DNA from: Halisarca cf. caerulea
Lineage: Eukaryota; Porifera; Demospongiae; Chondrillida; Halisarcidae
Reading direction: 5' to 3'
Assembly: GCA_963170055.1 (NCBI GenBank)
Contig: CAUJGJ010000332.1
Location: forward strand, 2,224,001-2,288,000
Length of the DNA: 64,000 bases
Part shown: in pieces, positions 1 through 15,300 of the stretch
Layout: each line of letters begins with the position of its first letter
Position numbering within the stretch: the first letter of the stretch is position 1
Program-made: the position numbers and the translations under genes
The notes under the pieces: model-generated
What the model saw: only the letters and a program-made list of their open reading frames with translations
Told to the model about the DNA's origin: nothing
Database searches by the model: none

Positions 1-3000
1 AAGAATAAAATTGCAAAGATGGTAATATCTTTAAAAGTGAACTTAGTAATTTTTATTTTCTGCAAATTACACTTTTCAAAGTGTTTAAAAGTCTTTTCAG
101 AATGTTAACGTTGCCAAATTTAAATTTACCTTAAGAATAAAATTGCAAAGATGGTAATATCTTTAAAAGTGAACTTAGTAATTTTTATTTTCTGCAAATT
201 ACACTTTTCAAAGTGTTTAAAAGTCTTTTCAGAATGTTAACGTTGCCAAATTTAAATTTACCTTAAGAATAAAATTGCAAAGATGGTAATATCTTTAAAA
301 GTGAACTTAGTAATTTTTATTTTCTGCAAATTACACTTTTGCAAAGTGTTTAAAAGTCTTTTCAGAATGTTAACGTTGCCAAATTTAAATTTACCTTAAG
401 AATAAAATTGCAAAGATGGTAATATCTTTAAAAGTGAACTTAGTAATTTTTATTTTCTGCAAATTACACTTTTCAAAGTGTTTAAAAGTCTTTTCAGAAT
501 GTTAACGTTGCCAAATTTAAATTTACCTTAAGAATAAAATTGCAAAGATGGTAATATCTTTAAAAGTGAACTTAGTAATTTTTATTTTCTGCAAATTACA
601 CTTTTGCAAAGTGTTTAAAAGTCTTTTCAGAATGTTAACGTTGCCAAATTTAAATTTACCTTCAGAATAAAATTGCAAAGATGGTAATATCTTTAAAAGT
701 GAACTTAGTAATTTTTATTTTCCGTAAATTACACTTTTGCAAAGTGTTTAAAAGGCTTTTCAGAATGTTAACGTTGCCAAATTTAAATTTACCTTAAGAA
801 TAAAATTGCAAAGAAGGTAAAATCTTTAAAAGTGAACTTAGTAATTTTTATTTTCCGTAAATTACACTTTTGCAAAGTGTTTAAAAGTCTTTTCAGAATG
901 TTAACGTTGCCAAATTTAAATTTACCTTTAAAATAAAATTGCTAAGATGGTAATATCTTTAAAAGTGAACTTAGTAATTTTTATTTTCCGCAAGTTACAC
1001 TTTTGCAAAGTGTTTAAAAGTCTTTTCAGAATGTTAACGTTGCCAAATTTAAATTTACCTTTAAAATAAAATTGCAAAGATGGTAATATCTTTAAAAGTG
1101 AACTTAGCAATTTTTATTTTCGGCAAATTACACTTTTGCAAAGTGTTTAAAAATCTTTTCAGAATGTTAACGTTGCCAAATTTAAATTTACCTTAAGAAT
1201 AAAATTGCAAAGATGGTAATATCTTTAAAAGTGAACTTAGTAATTTTTATTTTCTGCAAATTACACTTTTCAAAGTGTTTAAAAGTCTTTTCAGAATGTT
1301 AACGTTGCCAAATTTAAATTTACCTTAAGAATAAAATTGCAAAGATGGTAATATCTTTAAAAGTGAACTTAGCAATTTTTATTTTCTGCAAATTACACTT
1401 TTCAAAGTGTTTAAAAGTTTTTTCAGAATGTTAACGTTGCCAAATTTAAATTTACCTTAAGAATAAAATTGCAAAGATGGTAATATCTTTAAAAGTGAAC
1501 TTAGTAATTTTTATTTTCTGCAAATTACACTTTTGCAAAGTGTTTAAAAGTCTTTTCAGAATGTTAACGTTGCCAAATTTAAATTTACCTTTAAAATAAA
1601 ATTGCTAAGATGGTAATATCTTTAAAAGTGAACTTAGTAATTTTTATTTTCGGCAAGTTACACTTTTGCAAAGTGTTTAAAAGTCTTTTCAGAATGTTAA
1701 CGTTGCCAAATTTAAATTTACCTTTAAAATAAAATTGCAAAGATGGTAATATCTTTAAAAGTGAACTTAGCAATTTATATTTTCGGCAAATTACACTTTT
1801 GCAAAGTGTTTAAAAATCTTTTCAGAATGTTAACGTTGCCAAATTTAAATTTACCTTAAGAATAAAATTGCAAAGATGGTAATATCTTTAAAAGTGAACT
1901 TAGTAATTTTTATTTTCTGCAAATTACACTTTTCAAAGTGTTTAAAAGTCTTTTCAGAATGTTAACGTTGCCAAATTTAAATTTACCTTAAGAATAAAAT
2001 TGCAAAGATGGTAATATCTTTAAAAGTGAACTTAGTAATTTTTATTTTCTGCAAATTACACTTTTGCAAAGTGTTTAAATGTCTTTTCAGAATGTTAACG
2101 TTGCCAAATTTAAATTTACCTTCAGAATAAAATTGCAAAGATGGTAATATCTTTAAAAGTGAACTTAGTAATTTTTATTTTCCGCAAATAACACTTTTGC
2201 AAAGTGTTTAAAAGTCTTTTCAGAATGTTAACGTTGCCAAATTTAAACTTACCTTAAGAATAAAATTGCAAAGATGGTAATATCTTTAAAAGTGAACTTG
2301 GTAATTTTAATTTTCTGCAAATTACACTTTTCAAAGTGTTTAAAAGTCTTTTCAGAATGTTAACGTTGCCAAATTTAAATTTACCTTAAGAATAAAATTG
2401 CAAAGATGGTAATATCTTTAAAAGTGAACTTAGTAATTTTTATTTTCTGCAAATTACACTTTTCAAAGTGTTTAAAAGTCTTTTCAGAATGTTAACGTTG
2501 CCAAATTTAAATTTACCTTAAGAATAAAATTGCAAAGATGGTAATATCTTTAAAAGTGAGCTTAGTAATATTTATTTTCTGCAAATTACACTTTTGCAAA
2601 GTGTTTAAAAGTCTTTTCAGAATGTTAACGTTGCCAAATTTAAATTTACCTTCAGAATAAAATTGCAAAGATGGTAATATCTTTAAAAGTGAACTTAGTA
2701 ATTTTTATTTTGCGCAAGTTACACTTTTGCAAAGTGTTTAATAGTCTTTTCAGAATGTTAACGTTGCCAACATTTAAATTTACCTTTAAAATAAAATTGC
2801 AAAGATGGTAAAATCTTTAAAAGTGAACTTAGTAATTTTTATTTTCGGCAAATTACACTTTTGCAAAGTGTTTAAAAGTCTTTTCAGAATGTTAACGTTA
2901 CCAAATTTAAATTTACCTTAAGAATAAAATTGCAAAGATGGTAATATCTTTAAAAGTGAACTTAGTAATTTTTATTTTCCGCAAATAACACTTTTGCAAA

Positions 3001-6000
3001 GTGTTTAAAAGTCTTTTCAGAATGTTAACGTTGCCAAATTTAAATTTACCTTTAAAATAAAATTGCTAAGATGGTAATATCTTTAAAAGTGAACTTAGTA
3101 ATTTTTATTTTCCGCAAGTTACACTTTTGCAAAGTGTTTAATAGTCTTTTCAGAATGTTAACGTTGCCAACATTTAAATTTACCTTTAAAATAAAATTGC
3201 AAAGATGGTAAAATCTTTAAAAGTGAACTTAGTAATTTTTATTTTCGGCAAATTACACTTTTGCAAAGTGTTTAAAAGTCTTTTCAGAATGTTAACGTTA
3301 CCAAATTTAAATTTACCTTAAGAATAAAATTGCAAAGATGGTAATATCTTTAAAAGTGAACTTAGTAATTTTTATTTTCTGCAAATTACACTTTTCAAAG
3401 TGTTTAAAAGTCTTTTCAGAATGTTAACGTTGCCAAATTTAAATTTACCTTAAGAATAAAATTGCAAAGATGGTAATATCTTTAAAAGTGAACTTAGTAA
3501 TTTTTATTTTCTGCAAATTACACTTTTCAAAGTGTTTAAAAGTCTTTTCAGAATGTTAACGTTGCCAAATTTAAATTTACCTTAAGAATAAAATTGCAAA
3601 GATGTTAATATCTTTAAAAGTGAACTTAGTAATTTTTATTTTCTGCAAATTACACTTTTGCAAAGTGTTTAAAAGTCTTTTCAGAATGTTAACGTTGCCA
3701 AATTTAAATTTACCTTCAGAATAAAATTGCAAAGATGGTAATATCTTTAAAAGTGAACTTAGTAATTTTTATTTTCCGCAAATAACACTTTTGCAAAGTG
3801 TTTAAAAGTCTTTTCAGAATGTTAACGTTGCCAAATTTAAACTTACCTTAAGAATAAAATTGCAAAGATGGTAATATCTTTAAAAGTGAAATTAGTAATT
3901 TTTATTTTCTGCAAATTACACTTTTCAAAGTGTTTAAAAGTCTTTTCAGAATGTTAACGTTGCCAAATATAAAATTACCTTAAGAATAAAATTGCAAAGA
4001 AGGTAAAATCTTTAAAAGTGAACTTAGTAATTTTTATTTTCCGTAAATTACACTTTTGCAAAGTGTTTAAAAGTCTTTTCAGAATGTTAACGTTGCCAAA
4101 TTTAAATTTACCTTTAAAATAAAATTGCTAAGATGGTAATATCTTTAAAAGTGAACTTAGTAATTTTTATTTTCCGCAAGTTACACTTTTGCAAAGTGTT
4201 TAATAGTCTTTTCAGAATGTTAACGTTGCCAAATTTAAACTTACCTTAAGAATAAAATTGCAAAGATGGTAATATCTTTAAAAGTGAACTTAGTAATTTT
4301 TATTTTCTGCAAATTACACTTTTCAAAGTGTTTAAAAGTCTTTTCAGAATGTTAACGTTGCCAAATTTAAATTTACCTTAAGAATAAAATTGCAAAGATG
4401 GTAATATCTTTAAAAGTGAACTTAGTAATTTTTATTTTCGGCAAATTACACTTTTGCAAAGTGTTTAAAAGTCTTTTCAGAATGTTAACGTTGCCAAATT
4501 TAAATTTACCTTAAGAATAAAATTGCAAAGATGGTAATATCTTTAAAAGTGAACTTAGTAATTTTTATTTTCTTCAAATTACACTTTTCAAAGTGTTTAA
4601 AAGTCTTTTCAGAATGTTAACGTTGCCAAATTTAAATTTACCTTAAGAATAAAATTGCAAAGATGGTAATATCTTTAAAAGTGAACTTAGTAATTTTTAT
4701 TTTCCGCAAGTTACACTTTTGCGAAGTGTTTAATAGTCTTTTCAGAATGTTAACGTTGCCAACATTTAAATTTACCTTTAAAATAAAATTGCAAAGATGG
4801 TAATATCTTTAAAAGTGAACTTAGCAATTTTTATTTTCGGCAAATTACACTTTTGCAAAGTGTTTAAAAGTCTTTTCAGAATGTTAACGTTGCCAAATTT
4901 AAATTTACCTTAAGAATAAAATTGCAAAGATGGTAATATCTTTAAAAGTGAACTTAGTGATTTTTATTTTCTGCAAAATAACACTTTTCAAAGTGTTTAA
5001 AAGTCTTTTCAGAATGTTAACGTTGCCAAATTTAAATTTACCTTAAGAATAAAATTGCAAAGATGGTAATATCTTTAAAAGTGAACTTAGTAATTTTTAT
5101 TTTCTGCAAATTACACTTTTCAAAGTGTTTAAAAGTCTTTTCAGAATGTTAACGTTGCCAAATTTAAATTTACCTTAAGAATAAAATTGCAAAGATGTTA
5201 ATATCTTTAAAAGTGAACTTAGTAATTTTTATTTTCTGCAAATTACACTTTTGCAAAGTGTTTAAAAGTCTTTTCAGAATGTTAACGTTGCCAAATTTAA
5301 ATTTACCTTCAGAATAAAATTGCAAAGATGGTAATATCTTTAAAAGTGAACTTAGTAATTTTTATTTTCCGCAAATAACACTTTTGCAAAGTGTTTAAAA
5401 GTCTTTTCAGAATGTTAACGTTGCCAAATTTAAACTTACCTTAAGAATAAAATTGCAAAGATGGTAATATCTTTAAAAGTGAACTTAGTAATTTTTATTT
5501 TCTGCAAATTACACTTTTGCAAAGTGTTTAAAAGTCTTTTCAGAATGTTAACGTTGCCAAATTTAAATTTACCTTAAGAATAAAATTGCAAAGAAGGTAA
5601 AATCTTTAAAAGTGAACTTAGTAATTTTTATTTTCCGTAAATTACACTTTTGCAAAGTGTTTAAAAGTCTTTTCAGAATGTTAACGTTGCCAAATTTAAA
5701 CTTACCTTAAGAATAAAATTGCAAAGAAGGTAATATCTTTAAAAGTGAACTTAGTAATTTTTATTTTCCGTAAATTACACTTTTCCAAAGTGTTTAAAAG
5801 TCTTTTCAGAATGTTAACGTTGCCAAATTTAAATTTACCTTAAGAATAAAATTGCAAAGATGGTAATATCTTTAAAAGTGAACTTAGTAATTTTTATTTT
5901 CTTCAAATTACACTTTTCAAAGTGTTTAAAAGTCTTTTCAGAATGTTAACGTTGCCAAATTTAAATTTACCTTAAGAATAAAATTGCAAAGATGGTAATA

Positions 6001-9000
6001 TCTTTAAAAGTGAACTTAGTAATTTTTATTTTCTGCAAATTACACTTTTGCAAAGTGTTTAAAAGTCTTTTCAGAATGTTAACGTTGCCAAATTTAAATT
6101 TACCTTCAGAATAAAATTGCAAAGATGGTAATATCTTTAAAAGTGAACTTAGTAATTTTTATTTTCCGCAAATAACACTTTTGCAAAGTGTTTAAAAGTC
6201 TTTTCAGAATGTTAACGTTGCCAAATTTAAACTTACATTAAGAATAAAATTGCAAAGATGGTAATATCTTTAAAAGTGAACTTAGTAATTTTTATTTTCG
6301 GCAAATTACACTTTTGCAAAGTGTTTAAAAGTCTTTTCAGAATGTTAACGTTGCCAAATTTAAATTTACCTTAAGAATAAAATTGCAAAGATGGTAATAT
6401 CTTTAAAAGTGAACTTAGTAATTTTTATTTTCTGCAAATTACACTTTTGCAAAGTGTTTAAAAGTCTTTTCAGAATGTTAACGTTGCCAAATTTAAATTT
6501 ACCTTAAGAATAAAATTGCAAAGAAAGTAAATCTTTAAAAGTGAACTTAGTAATTTTTATTTTCCGTAAATTACACTTTTGCAAAGTGTTTAAAAGTCTT
6601 TTCAGAATGTTAACGTTGCCAAATTTAAATTTACCTTTAAAATAAAATTGCAAAGATGGTAATATCTTTAAAAGTGAACTTAGCAATTTTTATTTTCGGC
6701 AAATTACACTTTTGCAAAGTGTTTAAAAGTCTTTTCAGAATGTTAACGTTGCCAAATTTAAATTTACCTTAAGAATAAAATTGCAAAGATGGTAATATCT
6801 TTAAAAGTGAACTTAGTAATTTTTATTTTCTGCAAATTACACTTTTCAAAGTGTTTAAAAGTCTTTTCAGAATGTTAACGTTGCCAAATTTAAATTTACC
6901 TTAAGAATAAAATTGCAAAGATGGTAATATCTTTAAAAGTGAACTTAGTAATTTTTATTTTCGGCAAATTACACTTTTGCAAAGTGTTTAAAAGTCTTTT
7001 CAGAATGTTAACGTTGCCAAATTTAAATTTACCTTAAGAATAAAATTGCAAAGATGGTAATATCTTTAAAAGTGAACTTAGTAATTTTTATTTTCTGCAA
7101 ATTACACTTTTGCAAAGTGTTTAAAAGTCTTTTCAGAATGTTAACGTTGCCAAATTTAAATTTACCTTAAGAATAAAATTGCAAAGAAAGTAAATCTTTA
7201 AAAGTGAACTTAGTAATTTTTATTTTCCGTAAATTACACTTTTGCAAAGTGTTTAAAAGTCTTTTCAGAATGTTAACGTTGCCAAATTTAAATTTACCTT
7301 TAAAATAAAATTGCAAAGATGGTAATATCTTTAAAAGTGAACTTAGCAATTTTTATTTTCGGCAAATTACACTTTTGCAAAGTGTTTAAAAGTCTTTTCA
7401 GAATGTTAACGTTGCCAAATTTAAATTTACCTTAAGAATAAAATTGCAAAGATGGTAATATCTTTAAAAGTGAACTTAGTAATTTTTATTTTCTGCAAAT
7501 TACACTTTTCAAAGTGTTTAAAAGTCTTTTCAGAATGTTAACGTTGCCAAATTTAAATTTACCTTAAGAATAAAATTGCAAAGATGGTAATATCTTTAAA
7601 AGTGAACTTAGTAATTTTTATTTTCTGCAAATTACACTTTTGCAAAGTGTTTAAAAGTCTTTTCAGAATGTTAACGTTGCCAAATTTAAATTTACCTTTA
7701 AAATAAAATTGCAAAGATGGTAATATCTTTAAAAGTGAACTTAGTAATTTTTATTTTCGGCAAATTACACTTTTGCAAAGTGTTTAAAAGTCTTTTCAGA
7801 ATGTTAACGTTGCCAAATTTAAATTTACCTTAAGAATAAAATTGCAAAGATGGTAATATCTTTAAAAGTGAACTTAGTAATTTTTATTTTCCGTAAATTA
7901 CACTTTTCAAAGTGTTTAAAAGTCTTTTCAGAATGTTAACGTTGCCAAATTTAAATTTACCTTAAGAATAAAATTGCAAAGATGGTAATATGTTTAAAAG
8001 TGAACTTAGTAATTTTTATTTTCCGTAAATTACACTTTTGCAAAGTGTTTAAAAGTCTTTTCAGAATGTTAACGTTGCCAAATTTAAATTTACCTTAAGA
8101 ATAAAATTGCAAAGATGGTAATATCTTTAAAAGTGAACTTAGTAATTTTTATTTTCTGCAAATTACACTTTTCAAAGTGTTTAAAAGTCTTTTCAGAATG
8201 TTAACGTTGCCAAATTTAAATTTACCTTAAGAATAAAATTGCAAAGATGGTAATATCTTTAAAAGTGAACTTAGTAATTTCTATTTTCTGCAAATTACAC
8301 TTTTGCAAAGTGTTTAAAAGTCTTTTCAGAATGTTAACGTTGCCAAATTTAAATTTACCTTAAGAATAAAATTGCAAAGATGGTAATATCTTTAAAAGTG
8401 AACTTAGTAATTTTTATTTTCTGCAAATTACACTTTTGCAAAGTGTTTAAAAGTCTTTTCAGAATGTTAACGTTGCCAAATTTAAATTTACCTTAAGAAT
8501 AAAATTGCAAAGATGGTAATATCTTTAAAAGTGAACTTAGTAATTTTTATTTTCTGCAAATTACACTTTTCAAAGTGTTTAAAAGTCTTTTCAGAATGTT
8601 AACGTTGCCAAATTTAAATTTACCTTAAGAATAAAATTGCAAAGATGGTAATATCTTTAAAAGTGAACTTAGTAATTTCTATTTTCTGCAAATTACACTT
8701 TTGCAAAGTGTTTAAAAGTCTTTTCAGAATGTTAACGTTGCCAAATTTAAATTTACCTTAAGAATAAAATTGCAAAGATGGTAATATCTTTAAAAGTGAA
8801 CTTAGTAATTTTTATTTTCTGCAAATTACACTTTTGCAAAGTGTTTAAAAGTCTTTTCAGAATGTTAACGTTGCCAAATTTAAATTTACCTTCAGAATAA
8901 AATTGCAAAGAAGGTAAAATCTTTAAAAGTGAACTTAGTAATTTTTATTTTCCGTAAATTACACTTTTGCAAAGTGTTTAAAAGTCTTTTAAGAATGTTA

Positions 9001-12000
9001 ACGTTGCCAAATTTAAATTTACCTTAAGAATAAAATTGCAAAGAAGGTAATATCTTTAAAAGTGAACTTAGTAATTTTAATTTTCCGTAAATTACACTTT
9101 TGCAAAGTGTTTAAAAGTCTTTTCAGAATGTTAACGTTGCCAAATTTAAATTTACCTTAAGAATAAAATTGCAAAGAAGGTAAAATCTTTAAAAGTGAAC
9201 TTAGTAATTTTTATTTTCCGTAAATTACACTTTTGCAAAGTGTTTAAAAGTCTTTTAAGAATGTTAACGTTGCCAAATTTAAATTTACCTTAAGAATAAA
9301 ATTGCAAAGAAGGTAATATCTTTAAAAGTGAACTTAGTAATTTTAATTTTCCGTAAATTACACTTTTGCAAAGTGTTTAAAAGTCTTTTCAGAATGTTAA
9401 CGTTGCCAAATTTAAACTTACCTTAAGAATAAAATTGCAAAGATGGTAATATCTTTAAAAGTGAACTTAGTAATTTTTATTTTCTGCAAATTACACTTTT
9501 GCAAAGTGTTTAAAAGTCTTTTCAGAATGTTAACGTTGCCAAATTTAAACTTACCTTAAGAATAAAATTGCAAAGATGGTAATATCTTTAAAAGTGAACT
9601 TAGTAATTTTTATTTTCTGCAAATTACACTTTTGCAAAGTGTTTAAAAGTCTTTTCAGAATGTTAACGTTGCCAAATATAAATTTACCTTAAGAATAAAA
9701 TTGCAAAGATGGTAATATCTTTAAAAGTGAACTTAGTAATTTTTATTTTCTGCAAATTACACTTTTGCAAAGTGTTTAAAAGTCTTTTCAGAATGTTAAC
9801 GTTGCCAAATCAAAATTTACCTTAAGAATAAAATTGCAAAGAGGGTAATATCTTTAAAAGTGAACTTAGTAATTTTTATTTTCCGTAAATTACACTTTTG
9901 CAAAGTGTTTAAAAGTCTTTTCAGAATGTTAACGTTGCCAAATTTAAACTTACCTTAAGAATAAAATTGCAAAGATGGTAATATCTTTAAAAGTGAACTT
10001 AGTAATTTTTATTTTCTGCAAATTACACTTTTGCAAAGTGTTTAAAAGTCTTTTCAGAATGTTAAAATTGCCAAATTTAAATTACCTTAAGAATAAAATT
10101 GCAAAGAAGGTAAAATCTTTAAAAGTGAACTTAGTAATTTTTATTTTCCGTAAATTACACTTTTGCAAAGTGTTTAAAAGTCTTTTCAGAATGTTAACGT
10201 TGCCAAATTTAAATTTACCTTAAGAATAAAATTGCAAAGATGGTAATATCTTTAAAAGTGAACTTAGTAATTTTTATTTTCGGCAAATTACACTTTTGCA
10301 AAGTGTTTAAAAGTCTTTTCAGAATGTTAACGTTGCCAAATTTAAATTTACCTTAAGAATAAAATTGCAAAGATGGTAATATCTTTAAAAGTGAACTTAG
10401 TAATTTTTATTTTCTGCAAATTACACTTTTGCAAAGTGTTTAAAAGTCTTTTCAGAATGTTAACGTTGCCAAATTTAAATTTACCTTAAGAATAAAATTG
10501 CAAAGAAGGTAATATCTTTAAAAGTGAACTTAGTAATTTTTATTTTCCGTAAATTACACTTTTGCAAAGTGTTTAAAAGTCTTTTCAGAATGTTAACGTT
10601 GCCAAATTTAAATTTACCTTTAAAATAAAATTGCTAAGATGGTAATATCTTTAAAAGTGAACTTAGTAATTTTTATTTTCCGCAAATTACACTTTTGCAA
10701 AGTGTTTAAAAGTCTTTTCAGAATGTTAACGTTGCCAAATTTAAATTTACCTTTAAAATAAAATTGCAAAGATGGTAATATCTTTAAAAGTGAACTTAGT
10801 AATTTTTATTTTCGGGAAATTACACTTTTCAAAGTGTTTAAAAGTCTTTTCAGAATGTTAACGTTGCCAAATTTAAATTTACCTTAAGAATAAAATTGCA
10901 AAGATGGTAATATCTTTAAAAGTGAACTTAGTAATTTTTATTTTCCGCAAATTACACTTTTCAAAGTGTTTAAAAGTCTTTTCAGAATGTTAACGTTGCC
11001 AAATTTAAATTTACCTTAAGAATAAAATTGCAAAGATGGTAATATCTTTAAAAGTGAACTTAGTAATTTTTATTTTCCGCAAATTACACTTTTCAAAGTG
11101 TTTAAAAGTCTTTTCAGAATGTTAACGTTGCCAAATTTAAATTTACCTTAAGAATAAAATTGCAAAGATGGTAATATCTTTAAAAGTGAACTTAGTAATT
11201 TTTATTTTCTGCAAATTACACTTTTCAAAGTGTTTAAAAGTCTTTTCAGAATGTTAACGTTGCCAAATTTAAATTTACCTTAAGAATAAAATTGCAAAGA
11301 TGGTAATATCTTTAAAAGTGAACTTAGTAATTTTTATTTTCCGCAAATTACACTTTTCAAAGTGTTTAAAAGTCTTTTCAGAATGTTAACGTTGCAAAAT
11401 TTAAATTTACCTTAAGAATAAAATTTCAAAGATGGTAATATCTTTAAAAGTGAACTTAGTAATTTTTATTTTCCGCAAATTACACTTTTGCAAAGTGTTT
11501 AAAAGTCTTTTCAGAATGTTAACGTTGCCAAATTTAAATTTACCTTAAGAATAAAATTGCAAAGATGGTAATATCTTTAAAAGTGAACTTAGTAATTTTT
11601 ATTTTCTGCAAATTACACTTTTCAAAGTATTTAAAAGTCTTTTCAGAATGTTAACGTTGCCAAATTTAAATTTACCTTAAGAATAAAATTGCAAAGATGG
11701 TAATATCTTTAAAAGTGAACTTAGTAATTTTTATTTTCTGCAAATTACACTTTTGCAAAGTGTTTAAAAGTCTTTTCAGAATGTTAACGTTGCCAAATTT
11801 AAATTTACCTTAAGAATAAAATTGCAAAGATGGTAATATCTTTAAAAGTGAACTTAGTAATTTTTATTTTCTGCAAATTACACTTTTGCAAAGTGTTTAA
11901 AAGTCTTTTCAGAATGTTAACGTTGCCAAATTTAAATTTACCTTCAGAATAAAATTGCAAAGAAGGTAATATCTTTAAAAGTGAACTTAGTAATTTTTAT

Positions 12001-12339
12001 TTTCTGCAAATTACACTTTTGCAAAGTGTTTAAAAGTCTTTTCAGAATGTTAACGTTGCCAAATTTAAATTTACCTTAAGAATAAAATTGCAAAGAAGGT
12101 AATATCTTTAAAAGTGAACTTAGTAATTTTTATTTTCTGCAAATTACACTTTTGCAAAGTGTTTAAAAGTCTTTTCAGAATGTTAACGTTGCCAAATTTA
12201 AATTTACCTTAAGAATAAAATTGCAAAGAAGGTAATATCTTTAAAAGTGAACTTAGTAATTTTTATTTTCCGTAAATTACACTTTTGCAAAGTGTTTAAA
12301 AGTCTTTTCAGAATGTTAACGTTGCCAAATTTAAATTTA

Positions 12340-15300
12340 CCTTTAAAATAAAATTGCTAAGATGGTAATATATTTAAAAGTGAACTTAGTAATTTTTATT
12401 TTCGGCAAATTACACTTTTGCAAAGTGTTTAAAAGTCTTTTCAGAATGTTAACGTTGCCAAATTTAAATTTACCTTAAGAATAAAATTGCAAAGATGGTA
12501 ATATCTTTAAAAGTGAACTTAGTAATTTTTATTTTCGGCAAATTACACTTTTCAAAGTGTTTAAAAGTCTTTTCAGAATGTTAACGTTGCCAAATTTAAA
12601 TTTACCTTAAGAATAAAATTGCAAAGATGGTAATATGTTTAAAAGTGAACTTAGTAATTTTTATTTTCCGCAAATTACACTTTTGCAAAGTGTTTAAAAG
12701 TCTTTTCAGAATGTTAACGTTGCCAAATTTAAATTTACCTTAAGAATAAAATTGCAAAGATGGTAATATCTTTAAAAGTGAACTTAGTAATTTTTATTTT
12801 CGGCAAATTACACTTTTCAAAGTGTTTAAAAGTCTTTTCAGAATGTTAACGTTGCCAAATTTAAATTTACCTTAAGAATAAAATTGCAAAGATGGTAATA
12901 TCTTTAAAAGTGAACTTAGTAATTTTTATTTTCGGCAAATTACACTTTTCAAAGTGTTTAAAAGTCTTTTCAGAATGTTAACGTTGCCAAATTTAAATTT
13001 ACCTTAAGAATAAAATTGCAAAGATGGTAATATGTTTAAAAGTGAACTTAGTAATTTTTATTTTCCGCAAATTACACTTTTGCAAAGTGTTTAAAAGTCT
13101 TTTCAGAATGTTAACGTTGCCAAATTTAAATTTACCTTAAGAATAAAATTGCAAAGATGGTAATATCTTTAAAAGTGAACTTAGTAATTTTTATTTTCGG
13201 CAAATTACACTTTTCAAAGTGTTTAAAAGTCTTTTCAGAATGTTAACGTTGCCAAATTTAAATTTACCTTAAGAATAAAATTGCAAAGATGGTAATATCT
13301 TTAAAAGTGAACTTAGTAATTTTTATTTTCGGCAAATTACACTTTTCAAAGTGTTTAAAAGTCTTTTCAGAATGTTAACGTTGCCAAATTTAAATTTACC
13401 TTAAGAATAAAATTGCAAAGATGGTAATATATTTAAAAGTGAACTTAGTAATTTTTATTTTCCGCAAATAACACTTTTGCAAAGTGTTTAAAAGTCTTTT
13501 CAGAATGTTAACGTTGCCAAATTTAAATTTACCTTAAGAATAAAATTGCAAAGATGGTAATATCTTTAAAAGTGAACTTAGTAATTTTTATTTTCTGCAA
13601 ATTACACTTTTCAAAGTGTTTAAAAGTCTTTTCAGAATGTTAACGTTGCCAAATTTAAATTTACCTTAAGAATAAAATTGCAAAGATGGTAATATCTTTA
13701 AAAGTGAACTTAGTAATTTTTATTTTCCGCAAATTACACTTTTGCAAAGTGTTTAAAAGTCTTTTCAGAATGTTAACGTTGCCAAATTTAAATTTACCTT
13801 AAGAATAAAATTGCAAAGATGGTAATATCTTTAAAAGTGAACTTAGTAATTTTTATTTTCGGCAAATTACACTTTTCAAAGTGTTTAAAAGTCTTTTCAG
13901 AATGTTAACGTTGCCAAATTTAAATTTACCTTAAGAATAAAATTGCAAAGATGGTAATATCTTTAAAAGTGAACTTAGTAATTTTTATTTTCGGCAAATT
14001 ACACTTTTCAAAGTGTTTAAAAGTCTTTTCAGAATGTTAACGTTGCCAAATTTAAATTTACCTTAAGAATAAAATTGCAAAGATGGTAATATGTTTAAAA
14101 GTGAACTTAGTAATTTTTATTTTCCGCAAATTACACTTTTGCAAAGTGTTTAAAAGTCTTTTCAGAATGTTAACGTTGCCAAATTTAAATTTACCTTAAG
14201 AATAAAATTGCAAAGATGGTAATATCTTTAAAAGTGAACTTAGTAATTTTTATTTTCGGCAAATTACACTTTTCAAAGTGTTTAAAAGTCTTTTCAGAAT
14301 GTTAACGTTGCCAAATTTAAATTTACCTTAAGAATAAAATTGCAAAGATGGTAATATCTTTAAAAGTGAACTTAGTAATTTTTATTTTCGGCAAATTACA
14401 CTTTTCAAAGTGTTTAAAAGTCTTTTCAGAATGTTAACGTTGCCAAATTTAAATTTACCTTAAGAATAAAATTGCAAAGATGGTAATATATTTAAAAGTG
14501 AACTTAGTAATTTTTATTTTCCGCAAATAACACTTTTGCAAAGTGTTTAAAAGTCTTTTCAGAATGTTAACGTTGCCAAATTTAAATTTACCTTAAGAAT
14601 AAAATTGCAAAGATGGTAATATCTTTAAAAGTGAACTTAGTAATTTTTATTTTCTGCAAATTACACTTTTCAAAGTGTTTAAAAGTCTTTTCAGAATGTT
14701 AACGTTGCCAAATTTAAATTTACCTTAAGAATAAAATTGCAAAGATGGTAATATCTTTAAAAGTGAACTTAGTAATTTTTATTTTCCGCAAATTACACTT
14801 TTGCAAAGTGTTTAAAAGTCTTTTCAGAATGTTAACGTTGCCAAATTTAAATTTACCTTAAGAATAAAATTGCAAAGATGGTAATATCTTTAAAAGTGAA
14901 CTTAGTAATTTTTATTTTCTGCAAATTACACTTTTCAAAGTGTTTGAAAGTCTTTTCAGAATGTTAACGTTGCCAAATTTAAATTTACCTTAAGAATAAA
15001 ATTGCAAAGATGGTAATATCTTTAAAAGTGAACTTAGTAATTTTTATTTTCCGCAAATTACACTTTTCAAAGTGTTTAAAAGTCTTTTCAGAATGTTAAC
15101 GTTGCAAAATTTAAATTTACCTTAAGAATAAAATTGCAAAGATGGTAATATCTTTAAAAGTGAACTTAGTAATTTTTATTTTCCGCAAATTACACTTTTG
15201 CAAAGTGTTTAAAAGTCTTTTCAGAATGTTAACGTTGCCAAATTTAAATTTACCTTAAGAATAAAATTGCAAAGATGGTAATATCTTTAAAAGTGAACTT

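Noticed and set aside
928..1110. 60-codon minus-strand open frames in the satellite (also at 1,591, 6,504 and 7,167)
   Set aside because: They exist only where two neighbouring monomer variants happen to lack a stop. Most units close the frame, and the sequence is simply the repeat.
9975..10223. 82-codon plus-strand frame in the satellite
   Set aside because: Made possible by small deletions in one unit (GTTAAAATTGCC and a shortened AAATTTAAATT). It translates repeat sequence twice and has no start context or domain.
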